Shown one piece after another: positions 25,331 to 33,415 of a DNA stretch of 64,000 nucleotides. Position 1 is the first letter of the stretch, and every line of letters begins with the position of its first letter. Where the stretch lies: positions 1 to 64,000 of the forward strand of contig NZ_JAFBAR010000023.1 in assembly GCF_019247635.1 (NCBI RefSeq), read 5' to 3'. Made by a program: the position numbers and the translations under genes. This stretch comes from Mycobacterium sp. Its GTDB lineage: Bacteria; Actinomycetota; Actinomycetes; Mycobacteriales; Mycobacteriaceae. Under the pieces are notes generated by a model. It made no database searches and was not told the DNA's origin. It saw only the letters and a program-made list of their open reading frames with translations.

Positions 25331-26677
25331 ATGGCCCAACATCAGCAGGGCGTCCGCGGGACATCGCCACGACGCAGCGTGGCACGGCCGGGGCTTCGAA
25401 ATATGCTGGCGGTCATCGGCTTAGCCGTGAGCGTGGCCGCGTGCTCAGCCAGTACGCCCACCTCCAACGGTCCGGCCCAAAACGATGCGCTCGCGGGGGT
25501 GACGGTGCCCGACGCGTTCACCCCGTTGGTTGTGCAGCCGATCAGCCAGCCGACCTTCCCCTTTCCCGGCACCGACGGCAGGTATCACCTCGCCTTCGAC
25601 GTGCAGATCACCAACGCCACCGCGGCGCCGGCCAACCTCACCTCAGTCGACGTGGTCGACGCCCATGACCCGACGAAGGTGCTCGTCACCTTCTCCGGCA
25701 ACCAATTGGTCGACCCCGCCTGCAACTACGGTGATTGCAACCGGCTGCGTCTGCTGCCCGCCGATCCTGCCCCCGACGCCACCATCCCGTCGCAAGCATC
25801 GCGCGCGCTGCTCCTCGATTTCACGTTCGACACGTTGGCGCAGTTTCCGAAAGCGGTCATGCTGCGGTTGCACGGCAGCGGCGCCCCAAGCCCCGTCTCG
25901 AAAGATCAGGTTGCGATCGATACGTTGGGCGATCCTTTCGACATCTCGGCGGGCACACCGCGGGTGATCAGCTCGCCGCTGCGAGGCAACGACTGGATCG
26001 CACTCAACGGGTGCTGCGATCCCGGGTGGGCACATCGCGACGCCATCATTCCGGCGAACATGAAGCTCAACAACAGCCAGCGCTTCGCGATCGACTGGAT
26101 ACGCACCGACGACCAGGGCAACTTCTACACCGGTGACAAAACCAAGAACGAGAGCTACGTCGCCTACGGATCCCCGGTATACGCGGTGGCCGATGGCACC
26201 GTGACCTCAACGCTGGACGATATGGACGCCAACGTCCCGGGCATCCTGCCCGCATCCGATCCTGTCCTCGCCGCCAAGCTGACGGTTGAGAACATCGACG
26301 GCAACCACATCATCATGGACCTTGGCGACGGCGTATACGCCATGTACGCGCACTTCATCAAGGGCTCACTGTTGGTCAAACCCGGTGACAAGGTGAAGAA
26401 GGGCCAGCAGATCGCGAAACTGGGCAACACCGGCAACGCCAACGCACCGCACCTGCACTTTCAACTGATGAAAGGCCCGTCGATCCTCTACGCCGATGCG
26501 CTTCCCTACGTCCTGGACGATTTCGGCTACCAGGGTCAGGTCAGCCAGGCATCGATCTGGAACGTCGACAACTACCTCAGTGGAACGTTTTTCGGCCCGC
26601 AGCGGTTGCCCACGGAGCAACCGCGGGCAAAGCAACTGCCCCTGCTGCAGGCGATTGTGAACTTCCCGCACAGCTAG
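25331..26677 (+). CDS. M23-family metallopeptidase lipoprotein
   Basis: 448 residues from ATG 25331 with a strong ribosome site (GAAGGAGG at 25314-25321). The signal peptide ends in lipobox VAAC (LAVIGLAVSVAAC), so it is lipid-anchored outside the membrane. A beta-rich N-terminal domain with paired Cys precedes the peptidase. The LytM/M23 motifs are complete: NHIIMDLGDG (HxxxD), MYAHF and HLHFQL, so zinc binding is expected. M23 enzymes cut peptidoglycan cross-bridges or regulate other hydrolases. In mycobacteria the substrate of this type is not established. Followed by a strong hairpin before the convergent P450. Confidence 0.87.
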   Translation: MAQHQQGVRGTSPRRSVARPGLRNMLAVIGLAVSVAACSASTPTSNGPAQNDALAGVTVPDAFTPLVVQPISQPTFPFPGTDGRYHLAFDVQITNATAAPANLTSVDVVDAHDPTKVLVTFSGNQLVDPACNYGDCNRLRLLPADPAPDATIPSQASRALLLDFTFDTLAQFPKAVMLRLHGSGAPSPVSKDQVAIDTLGDPFDISAGTPRVISSPLRGNDWIALNGCCDPGWAHRDAIIPANMKLNNSQRFAIDWIRTDDQGNFYTGDKTKNESYVAYGSPVYAVADGTVTSTLDDMDANVPGILPASDPVLAAKLTVENIDGNHIIMDLGDGVYAMYAHFIKGSLLVKPGDKVKKGQQIAKLGNTGNANAPHLHFQLMKGPSILYADALPYVLDDFGYQGQVSQASIWNVDNYLSGTFFGPQRLPTEQPRAKQLPLLQAIVNFPHS

Positions 26678-26691
26678 CTGCGCTGCGCGGC

Positions 26692-26719
26692 GCGCTGCGC
26701 CTCGCGCCGCGAGCAGCGC
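26692..26719. terminator. GC-rich hairpin between convergent genes
   Basis: Outer arms GCGCTGC (26692-26698) and GCAGCGC (26713-26719) with an inner CTCGCG/GCGAG stem. Located between the stop codons of the M23 and P450 genes, it fits a bidirectional terminator without a U-tract. Confidence 0.6.
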
Positions 26720-26731
26720 CTCGCCAAGGAA

Positions 26732-27982
26732 CTAGCCCGTGCGGCACGGCAGGCGCTTGATGCCGTGGAAGAACGAGGACCGCAGCCGGTCGGGTGCGCC
26801 GATGACCTCCAGGCGGGGCACGCCGGCGTACAGCTCTTCGAGCATCACGCGCAACTCGAGCCGGGCCAGCTGGGCACCCAAACAGAAGTGCACTCCCCCG
26901 CCGCCGAAAGCAGCATGACCGGCGTCTACGCGGGTGACGTCGAACTCGTCGGGCCGGTCGAACACGTCCTCGTCCCGGTTGGCGGATAGATAGTGCAGCA
27001 ACACCCAGTCACCGGCGGGAATCCACTGTCCGCGGATTTCGACGTCGCGGGTGACGGTGCGACGGAAGTGCATGACCGGCGTGGCCCATCGCAGCAGCTC
27101 CTCGACCGCGGGCTGGACTGCGTCGGGATTGCCGGCCAACAGGGCCTGCTGTTCGGGATGTTGAGCCAACGCCAAGATGCCGTGGCTGAGCGTGTTGCGG
27201 GTGGTCTCGTTGCCGGCGATCGCCAGCAACAGAAAGAACTCGTTGAGCTGATCACGGTTGAGTTTCTCACCGTCGACTTCTGCGGCCAGCAACGCCGACA
27301 AGATATCGTCGGTGAGGCCGTGTTTGCGCCGATGTTCCACCAATTCGCCGCAGTACGAGAACATTTCGGCTGCAGCCTGACCGAGAGCCTGCGGCGTGGG
27401 AGCGTAGTCGGGGTCCTCGATACCCAACGTTCCGATGGCGTTGCTCCACCGGAAGACCGCCATTCGGTCCTCGGCCGGCACGCCCAGCACGTCGGCGATC
27501 ACCTGTAGCGACATCTCCGCGGAAATATCTGGTACGGCATCGAATTCGCGCTTTTCGGTGATGCCGGCGACGATATCGCGGGCAACCTTGCGCATCTTTG
27601 CCTCCAACCGAAGCACATTGCGTGCGGTAAAACCCTGGTTGATGAGCTTGCGGTAGCGGACGTGTTGCGGCGGATCGATTCCGGGCAGCATCGCCGATTT
27701 CGGCGCCGCCTCGGTGACGACCAGCGTATTGCCCTTGGTGCTGCTGAAGGTCTCGGTGTCACGGCTGACCCGCCGGACGTCGGCGTGTTTGGTCAACAGC
27801 CAGGCCCTGGGCAGCCCAGATAGCTGTACCGGATGCACCGGTGAGTCCGACCGCAACCGGCGCAATGCGTCAAACGGCGCGCCGACGACGAAGGTGTCGG
27901 GGTCGAGCACCGTCGCGGCATCGCGATCGGCGGCGCTGTTCTGGTTCTCGACGACCAGGGATCCCAGCTGCGGAACGTTCAT
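26732..27982 (-). CDS. Cytochrome P450
   Basis: 416 residues from ATG 27982 (MNVPQLGSLVVENQN). Heme loop FGGGGVHFCLGAQLAR, I-helix AIAGNETTRNTLSHG and ExxR (EELLR) are intact. It resembles CYP124/CYP125-type mycobacterial P450s that act on lipid or sterol chains more than the P450 at 13841 does, but the subfamily is not assigned. Its ATG overlaps the TGA of the TetR gene (ATGA at 27979-27982), so the two are translationally coupled. Confidence 0.9.
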   Translation of the reverse strand: MNVPQLGSLVVENQNSAADRDAATVLDPDTFVVGAPFDALRRLRSDSPVHPVQLSGLPRAWLLTKHADVRRVSRDTETFSSTKGNTLVVTEAAPKSAMLPGIDPPQHVRYRKLINQGFTARNVLRLEAKMRKVARDIVAGITEKREFDAVPDISAEMSLQVIADVLGVPAEDRMAVFRWSNAIGTLGIEDPDYAPTPQALGQAAAEMFSYCGELVEHRRKHGLTDDILSALLAAEVDGEKLNRDQLNEFFLLLAIAGNETTRNTLSHGILALAQHPEQQALLAGNPDAVQPAVEELLRWATPVMHFRRTVTRDVEIRGQWIPAGDWVLLHYLSANRDEDVFDRPDEFDVTRVDAGHAAFGGGGVHFCLGAQLARLELRVMLEELYAGVPRLEVIGAPDRLRSSFFHGIKRLPCRTG

Positions 27983-28527
27983 CGGTCCTCCGCAGATACT
28001 TTGACACCGGCCACGATCACATCGAGCCCCGCGCGAAAACGTGCCGCCGCGTGGCGTCTGCCACGCGCTTCCTCCAGACTCACGGAGCCCAAGAGGTAGG
28101 TGTACAAGACCGTATGTGCTGCTGCGGCAACAGTTTTCGTGAGTCCCGCTTCGATCAGGAGCGAACGGCTGAGCCGGTCCAGGCGGCGTGCACATTCGCT
28201 GCTGCGGTTTTTCTGCAGCGTGCCGGCGACGCCGGGAACGGCGAGGATCACTTCACGTGCCGCACAGTACAGGTCGACCAAACGGGTATCCCACGGGCCG
28301 GTTTGCGGGACGGGGATCTCCGCCAGCACGGATTCGGCGAGCAGATCCAGCGCGGCCTGTTTGCCCGGCACGTGATAGTAAACCGACGGCACCGCGGCGC
28401 CGAGTTCGGCCGCCAGGTCACGCATCGTCACGTGCTGGACGCCGACACGCCGCGCCAGGCTGTGTAGCGCCGCCACCACTTGGGCACGGTCGAGTTCTCC
28501 GTAGGCCCGGCGCACCGCTGCCGTCAT
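27979..28527 (-). CDS. TetR-family regulator coupled to a P450
   Basis: 182 residues. Helix-turn-helix at about residues 15-60 (RVGVQHVTMRDLAAELGAAVPSVYYHVPGKQAALDLL), then a helical ligand domain. It is the first gene of a two-gene operon with the P450, sharing ATGA. The upstream gap holds the palindrome GTTAGAATCTAAC, a likely autoregulatory operator, which would also cover the divergent gene at 28685. Confidence 0.88.
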   Translation of the reverse strand: MTAAVRRAYGELDRAQVVAALHSLARRVGVQHVTMRDLAAELGAAVPSVYYHVPGKQAALDLLAESVLAEIPVPQTGPWDTRLVDLYCAAREVILAVPGVAGTLQKNRSSECARRLDRLSRSLLIEAGLTKTVAAAAHTVLYTYLLGSVSLEEARGRRHAAARFRAGLDVIVAGVKVSAEDR

Positions 28528-28558
28528 CGTGACACCTCCGTAGACAGATCCGATCCAT

Positions 28559-28592
28559 GTTAGAAATAATTCGAGCGCTGTTAGAATCTAAC
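28559..28592. promoter_or_regulatory. Candidate TetR operator GTTAGAATCTAAC plus half-site
   Basis: A perfect 13-base palindrome at 28580-28592 and an extra GTTAGA half-site at 28559-28564, in the divergent gap between the TetR-P450 operon and the gene at 28685. The 21-base spacing between GTTAGA copies equals two helical turns. Confidence 0.6.
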
Positions 28593-28684
28593 GGAATCCA
28601 AACCATACCTGCCCGAATCGGTCCGCGTCGACACCGGAGCACAGATATGAAACTGTCGGTAGCCACACCCGAACTGGGCGTCGC

Positions 28685-29419
28685 GTGAACCGGGTCAAGG
28701 CAGGCGTTTTCAGCCTCACCCCCGCGACGCCGGACGACGAAGACGGCTACCTGCGCTGGCATCTGCTCGATCACATGCCCGAGCAATATCAACTGCCCGG
28801 CATCGTGCACGGACTGCGCTGGGTCGCCGACGGCGAGTATCTCGACAGCCGTTTGGCGTCCCACGGTCCGCTCGGGCAGCTCGGCAACGTCGTCCACTAT
28901 CTCGTCAGCGATCCGGTCGAGGACACCTTCGCCGATTTCGTGGCGCTCGGCAGCGAACTGCGAGACAAGGGACGCTTCCCCATGATGCGATCCTTGCTGC
29001 AAATATCCGGGCCGCGGCTGCTGCTGTGGCAATCTTCGCCGCAGGCGCACGTTTCTGCGGAGGTGGTGCCGTTCCGGCCGCACCGGGGGGTGCTGCTGAT
29101 CGTCGAGGAACCCACCCACGGCCACCCGGACCAGTGGCTGCAATGGCTGCACAGTGAGCACAATCCGGCCCTGCTCAGCACACCCGGCACCGCCGGAGCG
29201 TGGACCTTCGGTACGACGACCACATGGAAACGCCTGCCGCGTGGGTGGCGAGCCGATCCGCACTACATCACCGTCGTCTACCTCGACGACAACCCCCTCG
29301 CCGTGACCCGCGCACTGGCGCCGATCGTGGCAGAACGTTGGCGATCATCGGCCGTGCGACCGGCATTCGCCGGACCGCTACGGACCATGATCAGCTGGGA
29401 AGCCTGGCCGTCAGGCTAG
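28685..29419 (+). CDS. Hypothetical protein, possible ferredoxin-fold (dimeric alpha-beta barrel type)
   Basis: 244 residues from GTG 28685. Two similar halves are visible: VKAGVFSLTPATPDDEDGYLRWHLLDHMPEQ and RGVLLIVEEPTHGHPDQWLQWLHSEHNPALL, each a beta strand followed by a helix with a Trp and a WH or EH pair. This is the pattern of dimeric alpha-beta barrel/EthD-like domains, here duplicated. The family is not identified firmly. Divergence from the TetR-P450 operon suggests shared control and a role in the same catabolic step. Confidence 0.7.
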   Translation: MNRVKAGVFSLTPATPDDEDGYLRWHLLDHMPEQYQLPGIVHGLRWVADGEYLDSRLASHGPLGQLGNVVHYLVSDPVEDTFADFVALGSELRDKGRFPMMRSLLQISGPRLLLWQSSPQAHVSAEVVPFRPHRGVLLIVEEPTHGHPDQWLQWLHSEHNPALLSTPGTAGAWTFGTTTTWKRLPRGWRADPHYITVVYLDDNPLAVTRALAPIVAERWRSSAVRPAFAGPLRTMISWEAWPSG

Positions 29420-29461
29420 GGTCGTCTCCGGACACCGTGCAGCTTCCGGAGAGGAACTGAG

Positions 29462-29980
29462 ATGGCGAATCGCCAACCGGCCCGTCGGGCCCTTGTCTGC
29501 GTCGCCACGCTCGGCGTCGTCGGGCTCGGGACTACCCTGAGCGCCTGCTCGTATGACAACGCCCACCCGACTTCTCAACCAAGCTCCAGTCCACCGCCGA
29601 CCACCGCAATGATCATGCTGGACGGCCACACTCACACGATCTCCACCGGAGTCAGTTGCACGACCACCGCTGCGCAGCCCAGTGCCACCCCCGCCGAGTC
29701 GGGGAATGAGACCACGCGGATCGAGGCGAAAGACGACTCGGCTTCGCTGTCACTATCTCTGTCGGACGAGACACCGCCTACGGTCAACAGCTTTGCGCTT
29801 TCGCTGAAGGCCGGGACAACCGACTATCAGATGCCCTATCAACCCATCCAGTCCGCGAGCCAGGTCCAAGCGACAAAGCAGGGCAAGGGGTACACGCTGG
29901 CCGGAACGGGCCAGACGATTACGACCGGTCAAAGCGATATGCGCCAGCTGCAGTTCGGCATCCACGTGACCTGTCCGTGA
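29462..29980 (+). CDS. lppO: Lipoprotein LppO-like, 19-kDa antigen family
   Basis: 172 residues from ATG 29462. Signal peptide with lipobox LSAC (LGVVGLGTTLSAC) and a Ser/Pro/Thr linker, then the Myco_19_kD (LpqH) type domain: MIMLDGHTHTISTGVSC, SASLSLSLSDETPPTVNSF, YTLAGTGQ and the closing HVTC, with the two Cys likely paired. It resembles M. tuberculosis LppO (Rv2290), which also neighbours sseB. It should be lipid-anchored and surface exposed. Function unknown. Confidence 0.78.
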   Translation: MANRQPARRALVCVATLGVVGLGTTLSACSYDNAHPTSQPSSSPPPTTAMIMLDGHTHTISTGVSCTTTAAQPSATPAESGNETTRIEAKDDSASLSLSLSDETPPTVNSFALSLKAGTTDYQMPYQPIQSASQVQATKQGKGYTLAGTGQTITTGQSDMRQLQFGIHVTCP

Positions 29981-29989
29981 GAACGCCGA

Positions 29990-31216
29990 TCAGACGACGA
30001 TCAACGGCAGCGACCTGCGGAGCTCGAATTCAAAGGACGCACCTTTGCTCACCTTGGTGATAGCGACCTCGCCGAACTCTGTTGCGGGCTCGTCGGTCTC
30101 GATCACCCGCGCGCTCCAGCTCGTCTCCGAGCCGGTCAGCTCCACGCGCAGACGCGGGTCGACCGCCGCGACGATCGCCTGTAACGCGGCGTCATTGGCC
30201 GGCGTCACCAAGCTGATCCACGCTCCGTCTTCGACCGCCGGGGACGGCGACACACTCAGCTCATCCGGTCCGAACTCCGCGAACACGTACTCGCGCGGAT
30301 TGAACAGCGGATGCAGCTCGAGCACTTTCTTCGCGCCGTCGACGCCGGCTGGCAACGACAGGCCGCGGTGGATGCGCTCCGCGGCGACCCCCGCGATCCC
30401 GGTCAGCGCTTTGCTGCAGATCTCCCTAACCAGATCGGCATCGTCACCGGCGCGTGCCCGGACAGCCAGGGCAAAGGACAGGTACAGCAGATGCATCTGG
30501 AGGCACACCTCGTCGGCCATGCGCACCAGTGCGGAGTGTGAGAACGAGGCGAAGTCGAAGTCGGAGACCAGCGCGCCGGAGTAATCCGAGCTGCCCTCGT
30601 CGGAGGTGTCTATCGGGTCGAGTTCCGTTGTCGCGGCACGTGTTCGGCTGAGGATGGCCAACTGAGGGGTCGCCTGGGCATCCGGGTATGAATCGTCGAT
30701 GATGACCGTCCACGCGCAGTGCGGGTGCCGGTCGGCGGGCACCCGCGGGGGCCGGTGCAGCGGGCGGACCTGCGCCTTGGGGTTGGTCGCGATCGCGGTT
30801 GCGTCGAATGTCGGGTCCTCGATGGTGTGGCACATGCCGAAGACGTAGTCGTCGCCCATCGGCTCGACGTCCAGCAGCGCCCCGCAATGGTCGAGGTGGA
30901 ATTCGCCGTGCCAGCGGTCGTGCACCGTGTAGCGGAAATCCATGAACTGCGGCGGCGCGCCGATGTCCAGCTGCAAACCCTTGAAGATGGTGATGACGTC
31001 GTCGCCCTCGTAACGGAGCGCCTGCTGCATCCGCCGGGTGTAGATCGGGCTGGCCGCCGCCCATTCCTCGATGGCAATCTGCAGCATTTCTTCGCGGCCG
31101 AAAGCCTGGATGCACCAGGCCATTCCGGACCGGTCGATGAGCTGTCCGATCAGCAGCAGTTCGGGAACCAGGGTGATCAGCTGGTCGCGGGAAAGACCGG
31201 CGTAACGGCTGGCCAT
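29990..31216 (-). CDS. Conserved hypothetical protein with His/Cys/Asp-rich motif
   Basis: 408 residues from ATG 31216 (MASRYAGLSRDQLITLVPELL). No signal or membrane helix. The segment HDRWHGEFHLDHCGALL (about 120-136) followed by VFGMCHTIEDPTFD has three His, two Cys and several acids, a possible metal or cofactor site. The family is not recognised. It converges on lppO with 9 bases between. Its promoter region contains an ACAGGTGT operator-like palindrome (31225-31238), so it is probably repressed by a regulator encoded elsewhere. Confidence 0.72.
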   Translation of the reverse strand: MASRYAGLSRDQLITLVPELLLIGQLIDRSGMAWCIQAFGREEMLQIAIEEWAAASPIYTRRMQQALRYEGDDVITIFKGLQLDIGAPPQFMDFRYTVHDRWHGEFHLDHCGALLDVEPMGDDYVFGMCHTIEDPTFDATAIATNPKAQVRPLHRPPRVPADRHPHCAWTVIIDDSYPDAQATPQLAILSRTRAATTELDPIDTSDEGSSDYSGALVSDFDFASFSHSALVRMADEVCLQMHLLYLSFALAVRARAGDDADLVREICSKALTGIAGVAAERIHRGLSLPAGVDGAKKVLELHPLFNPREYVFAEFGPDELSVSPSPAVEDGAWISLVTPANDAALQAIVAAVDPRLRVELTGSETSWSARVIETDEPATEFGEVAITKVSKGASFEFELRRSLPLIVV

Positions 31217-31224
31217 AGCTCTCC

Positions 31225-31238
31225 TAGACAGGTGTCCA
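31225..31238. promoter_or_regulatory. Operator-like palindrome TAGACAGGTGTCCA
   Basis: Differs at one base from the site at 31345 and matches the TGGACANNTGTCCA pattern also found at 63034 and 63111. It lies 8 bases before the start codon of the minus-strand gene, where a bound repressor would block transcription. Confidence 0.6.
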
Positions 31239-31344
31239 CTTAATCTGTATGCAACAGTAACGGTGATTTGGCTACGAAACAAGCTTTGGCGCGATTGACC
31301 CCCACTAGCAGGCAAAACAATGTCTACCGGGCGCAGGGCCGGCT

Positions 31345-31358
31345 TGGACAGGTGTCCA
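31345..31358. promoter_or_regulatory. Operator-like palindrome TGGACAGGTGTCCA
   Basis: Perfect TGGACA/TGTCCA arms around GG. It lies 120 bases from its partner at 31225 in the divergent gap and about 75 bases before the hydrolase start, so one regulator could control both directions. Confidence 0.65.
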
Positions 31359-31434
31359 GTGCACTACCGCTCGGGCAACGGCACCCATTCGCGCGACACC
31401 GAGCTGGTCCCGTCTGATCCACGTCGCTGCACGG

Positions 31435-32508
31435 ATGCGTCCAGACCCTTGCGAGCGTCCGCGCAGCCATCAGCTGGTGGTGGAGTTGGAACACCTCTGC
31501 GATGCTTGCAGCTTGGACATCTTCGAGGAGTGGCAGAACGGCGCGACCAAATTTCGTTGGCGCTCGACAACCGCCGCCAACGACGGCAAAGAGGTCACGA
31601 TATTCGGCCGTCGGTGCGGCACGCCCGGCGCTCCCCCGCTGGTCTTGGTGCACGGATTCCCGACGTCGAGCATCGACTATTTCGCCTTGGCGGGTGAACT
31701 GGGCGCTGAGTTCGACATCTTCCTGCTGGACTTCCCAGGTCACGGCCTGTCGGGCAAACCGCCTGAGCCATATGTCTATTCGTTGTATGACGACGCCCGG
31801 CTGCTGGTGCACGCGATCACGGAAGTGTGGGAGCTGTCGGACTACCGGATGCTCACCCATGACCGCGGCAGCAGTGTCGGCATGATCGCGCTAGGCATGT
31901 TGACCGCCTTACCCGCCGACGTCATCGTGACCAATGCCAATATCTACCTTCCGTTGTCGAACCTCACCGTCTTCCAGACCGCGCTGCTGGATCCCGCAAC
32001 GGCGCGGGACACCGCCGCTGCGACGACGCCGGAGATGCTGGCGGCCGGCCTGGGAATGGCCACGTTCATGCCGCGACGCACCCTGGACGACCCCGAGATC
32101 GCAGCCCTGGCAAAATGCTTCGCGCATGACGACGGGATCCGCGTGCTGCCCGATGTCATCCAGTACCTCAACGAGCGGGCGGCCGATGAAACCGGTTGGC
32201 TGGAAGCGCTTTCCAAGACTTCGGTGAACACCACGCTGGTGTGGGGTGTGCATGACAACGTGTCGCCCCTACGGGTGGCCAACCACGTCTGGCAGAACTA
32301 TCTGAGGGACAAGCCCGGCCGAAACCGCTACTGGGTGGTGCCGGGCGCCGATCACTACCTGCAGTGCGACGCGCCCGGGCAACTGGCTCAGATCGTTCGT
32401 CTCACCGCAGCGGGTGAGGACATCGCGCTCCAGACGCTCGGTAACCAACCCGAGGGCGCGGTTCTGGTGGATCAAAACACGGCGCGAGCAGTCGCAAAAT
32501 CACCCTAA
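31435..32508 (+). CDS. Alpha/beta hydrolase, haloalkane-dehalogenase/epoxide-hydrolase type
   Basis: 357 residues; the start is uncertain and could be a little downstream. Alpha/beta hydrolase fold with oxyanion segment LVLVHGFPTSS, nucleophile elbow LTHDRGSSVG (Asp where serine hydrolases have Ser) and catalytic His in VPGADHYLQ. An Asp nucleophile in HDxG is typical of haloalkane dehalogenases and epoxide hydrolases, which form an ester with the substrate. The final residues ARAVAKSP are encoded by the left arm of hairpin copy 4. Upstream of the fabG3-like gene. Confidence 0.8.
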   Translation: MRPDPCERPRSHQLVVELEHLCDACSLDIFEEWQNGATKFRWRSTTAANDGKEVTIFGRRCGTPGAPPLVLVHGFPTSSIDYFALAGELGAEFDIFLLDFPGHGLSGKPPEPYVYSLYDDARLLVHAITEVWELSDYRMLTHDRGSSVGMIALGMLTALPADVIVTNANIYLPLSNLTVFQTALLDPATARDTAAATTPEMLAAGLGMATFMPRRTLDDPEIAALAKCFAHDDGIRVLPDVIQYLNERAADETGWLEALSKTSVNTTLVWGVHDNVSPLRVANHVWQNYLRDKPGRNRYWVVPGADHYLQCDAPGQLAQIVRLTAAGEDIALQTLGNQPEGAVLVDQNTARAVAKSP

Positions 32509-32547
32509 AACCCCGGTGGTTTGGGTGCCTTTGCGTCTGCTCGCGCC
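32481..32547. terminator. GAGCAGACGC-type inverted repeat, copy 4
   Basis: Arms 32481-32512 and 32515-32547 pair imperfectly over about 30 bases. The left arm forms the last codons and stop of the hydrolase gene, and the right arm ends 27 bases before the next gene. Confidence 0.75.
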
Positions 32548-32574
32548 ATTCGTAACAGGAGAACAGGAGTGGAT

Positions 32575-33357
32575 ATGACAGGTCGGTTGGCGGGCAAGGT
32601 CGCGTTGATCAGCGGCGGCGCGCGGGGCATGGGCGCGTCGCACGCGCGGTCGATGGTGGCCGAGGGCGCGAAGGTAGTGCTGGGCGACATCCTCGACGAC
32701 GAGGGCGAGGTGGTGGCTAAGGAACTGGGTGAGCAGGCGCGCTACGTCCACCTCGACGTCACCCAGCCCGAAGACTGGGACTCGGCGGTCGCGACCGCAG
32801 TAGGCGAGTTCGGTGGCCTGGACGTCCTGGTCAACAACGCCGGGATCATCAACGTCGGGATGATCGAGGACTATGCATTGTCGGAATGGCAACGGATCCT
32901 CGACATCAACCTGACCGGGGTTTTCCTGGGCATCCGGGCCGCGGTAAAGCCGATGAAGCAGGCGGGCCGCGGTTCGATCATCAACATCTCGTCGATCGAG
33001 GGCATGGCCGGCACTCTTGGATGCCACGGCTACACCGCGACCAAGTTCGGGGTTCGGGGACTCACAAAGTCCACCGCACTGGAGTTGGGGCCCAGTGGAA
33101 TTCGGGTCAACTCGATTCATCCGGGACTGGTCAAGACGCCGATGACGGAGTGGGTTCCCGAAGACATCTTCCAGTCGGCGCTCGGTCGGATCGCCCAGCC
33201 GCAGGAGGTATCGAACCTGGTGATCTATCTGGCCAGCGACGATTCCAGCTATTCGACGGGCTCGGAATTCGTCGTCGACGGCGGCACCACAGCCGGCTTG
33301 GCGCACAAGGACTTCAGCGCGGTGGACACCTCCCAACAACCCGAGTGGGTCACCTAG
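32575..33357 (+). CDS. fabG3: 3-alpha,20-beta-hydroxysteroid dehydrogenase-like SDR (FabG3/Rv2002 type)
   Basis: 260 residues from ATG 32575 (GTG 32569 is possible), the same length as M. tuberculosis Rv2002. It follows that protein closely: GKVALISGGARGMGASHARSMVAEGAKVV, NNAGI, NISSIEGMAGT, YTATK catalytic Tyr/Lys and LVKTPMTEWVPEDIFQ. Rv2002 is an NADH-dependent hydroxysteroid dehydrogenase, so this enzyme probably interconverts steroid alcohols and ketones in the cytosol. Confidence 0.87.
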   Translation: MTGRLAGKVALISGGARGMGASHARSMVAEGAKVVLGDILDDEGEVVAKELGEQARYVHLDVTQPEDWDSAVATAVGEFGGLDVLVNNAGIINVGMIEDYALSEWQRILDINLTGVFLGIRAAVKPMKQAGRGSIINISSIEGMAGTLGCHGYTATKFGVRGLTKSTALELGPSGIRVNSIHPGLVKTPMTEWVPEDIFQSALGRIAQPQEVSNLVIYLASDDSSYSTGSEFVVDGGTTAGLAHKDFSAVDTSQQPEWVT

Positions 33358-33403
33358 CCGGCGGAACTGCCGGCTCCAACGTGAGGCTGACCCCGTTCAC
33401 CGC

Positions 33404-33409
33404 TAGCAT
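33404..33409 (+). promoter_or_regulatory. -10 box (TAGCAT) of the aminotransferase gene
   Basis: TAGCAT is followed by six bases and GTG 33416, so the aminotransferase has its own leaderless promoter although it is only 58 bases after fabG3. Confidence 0.55.
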
Positions 33410-33415
33410 CCTGGC

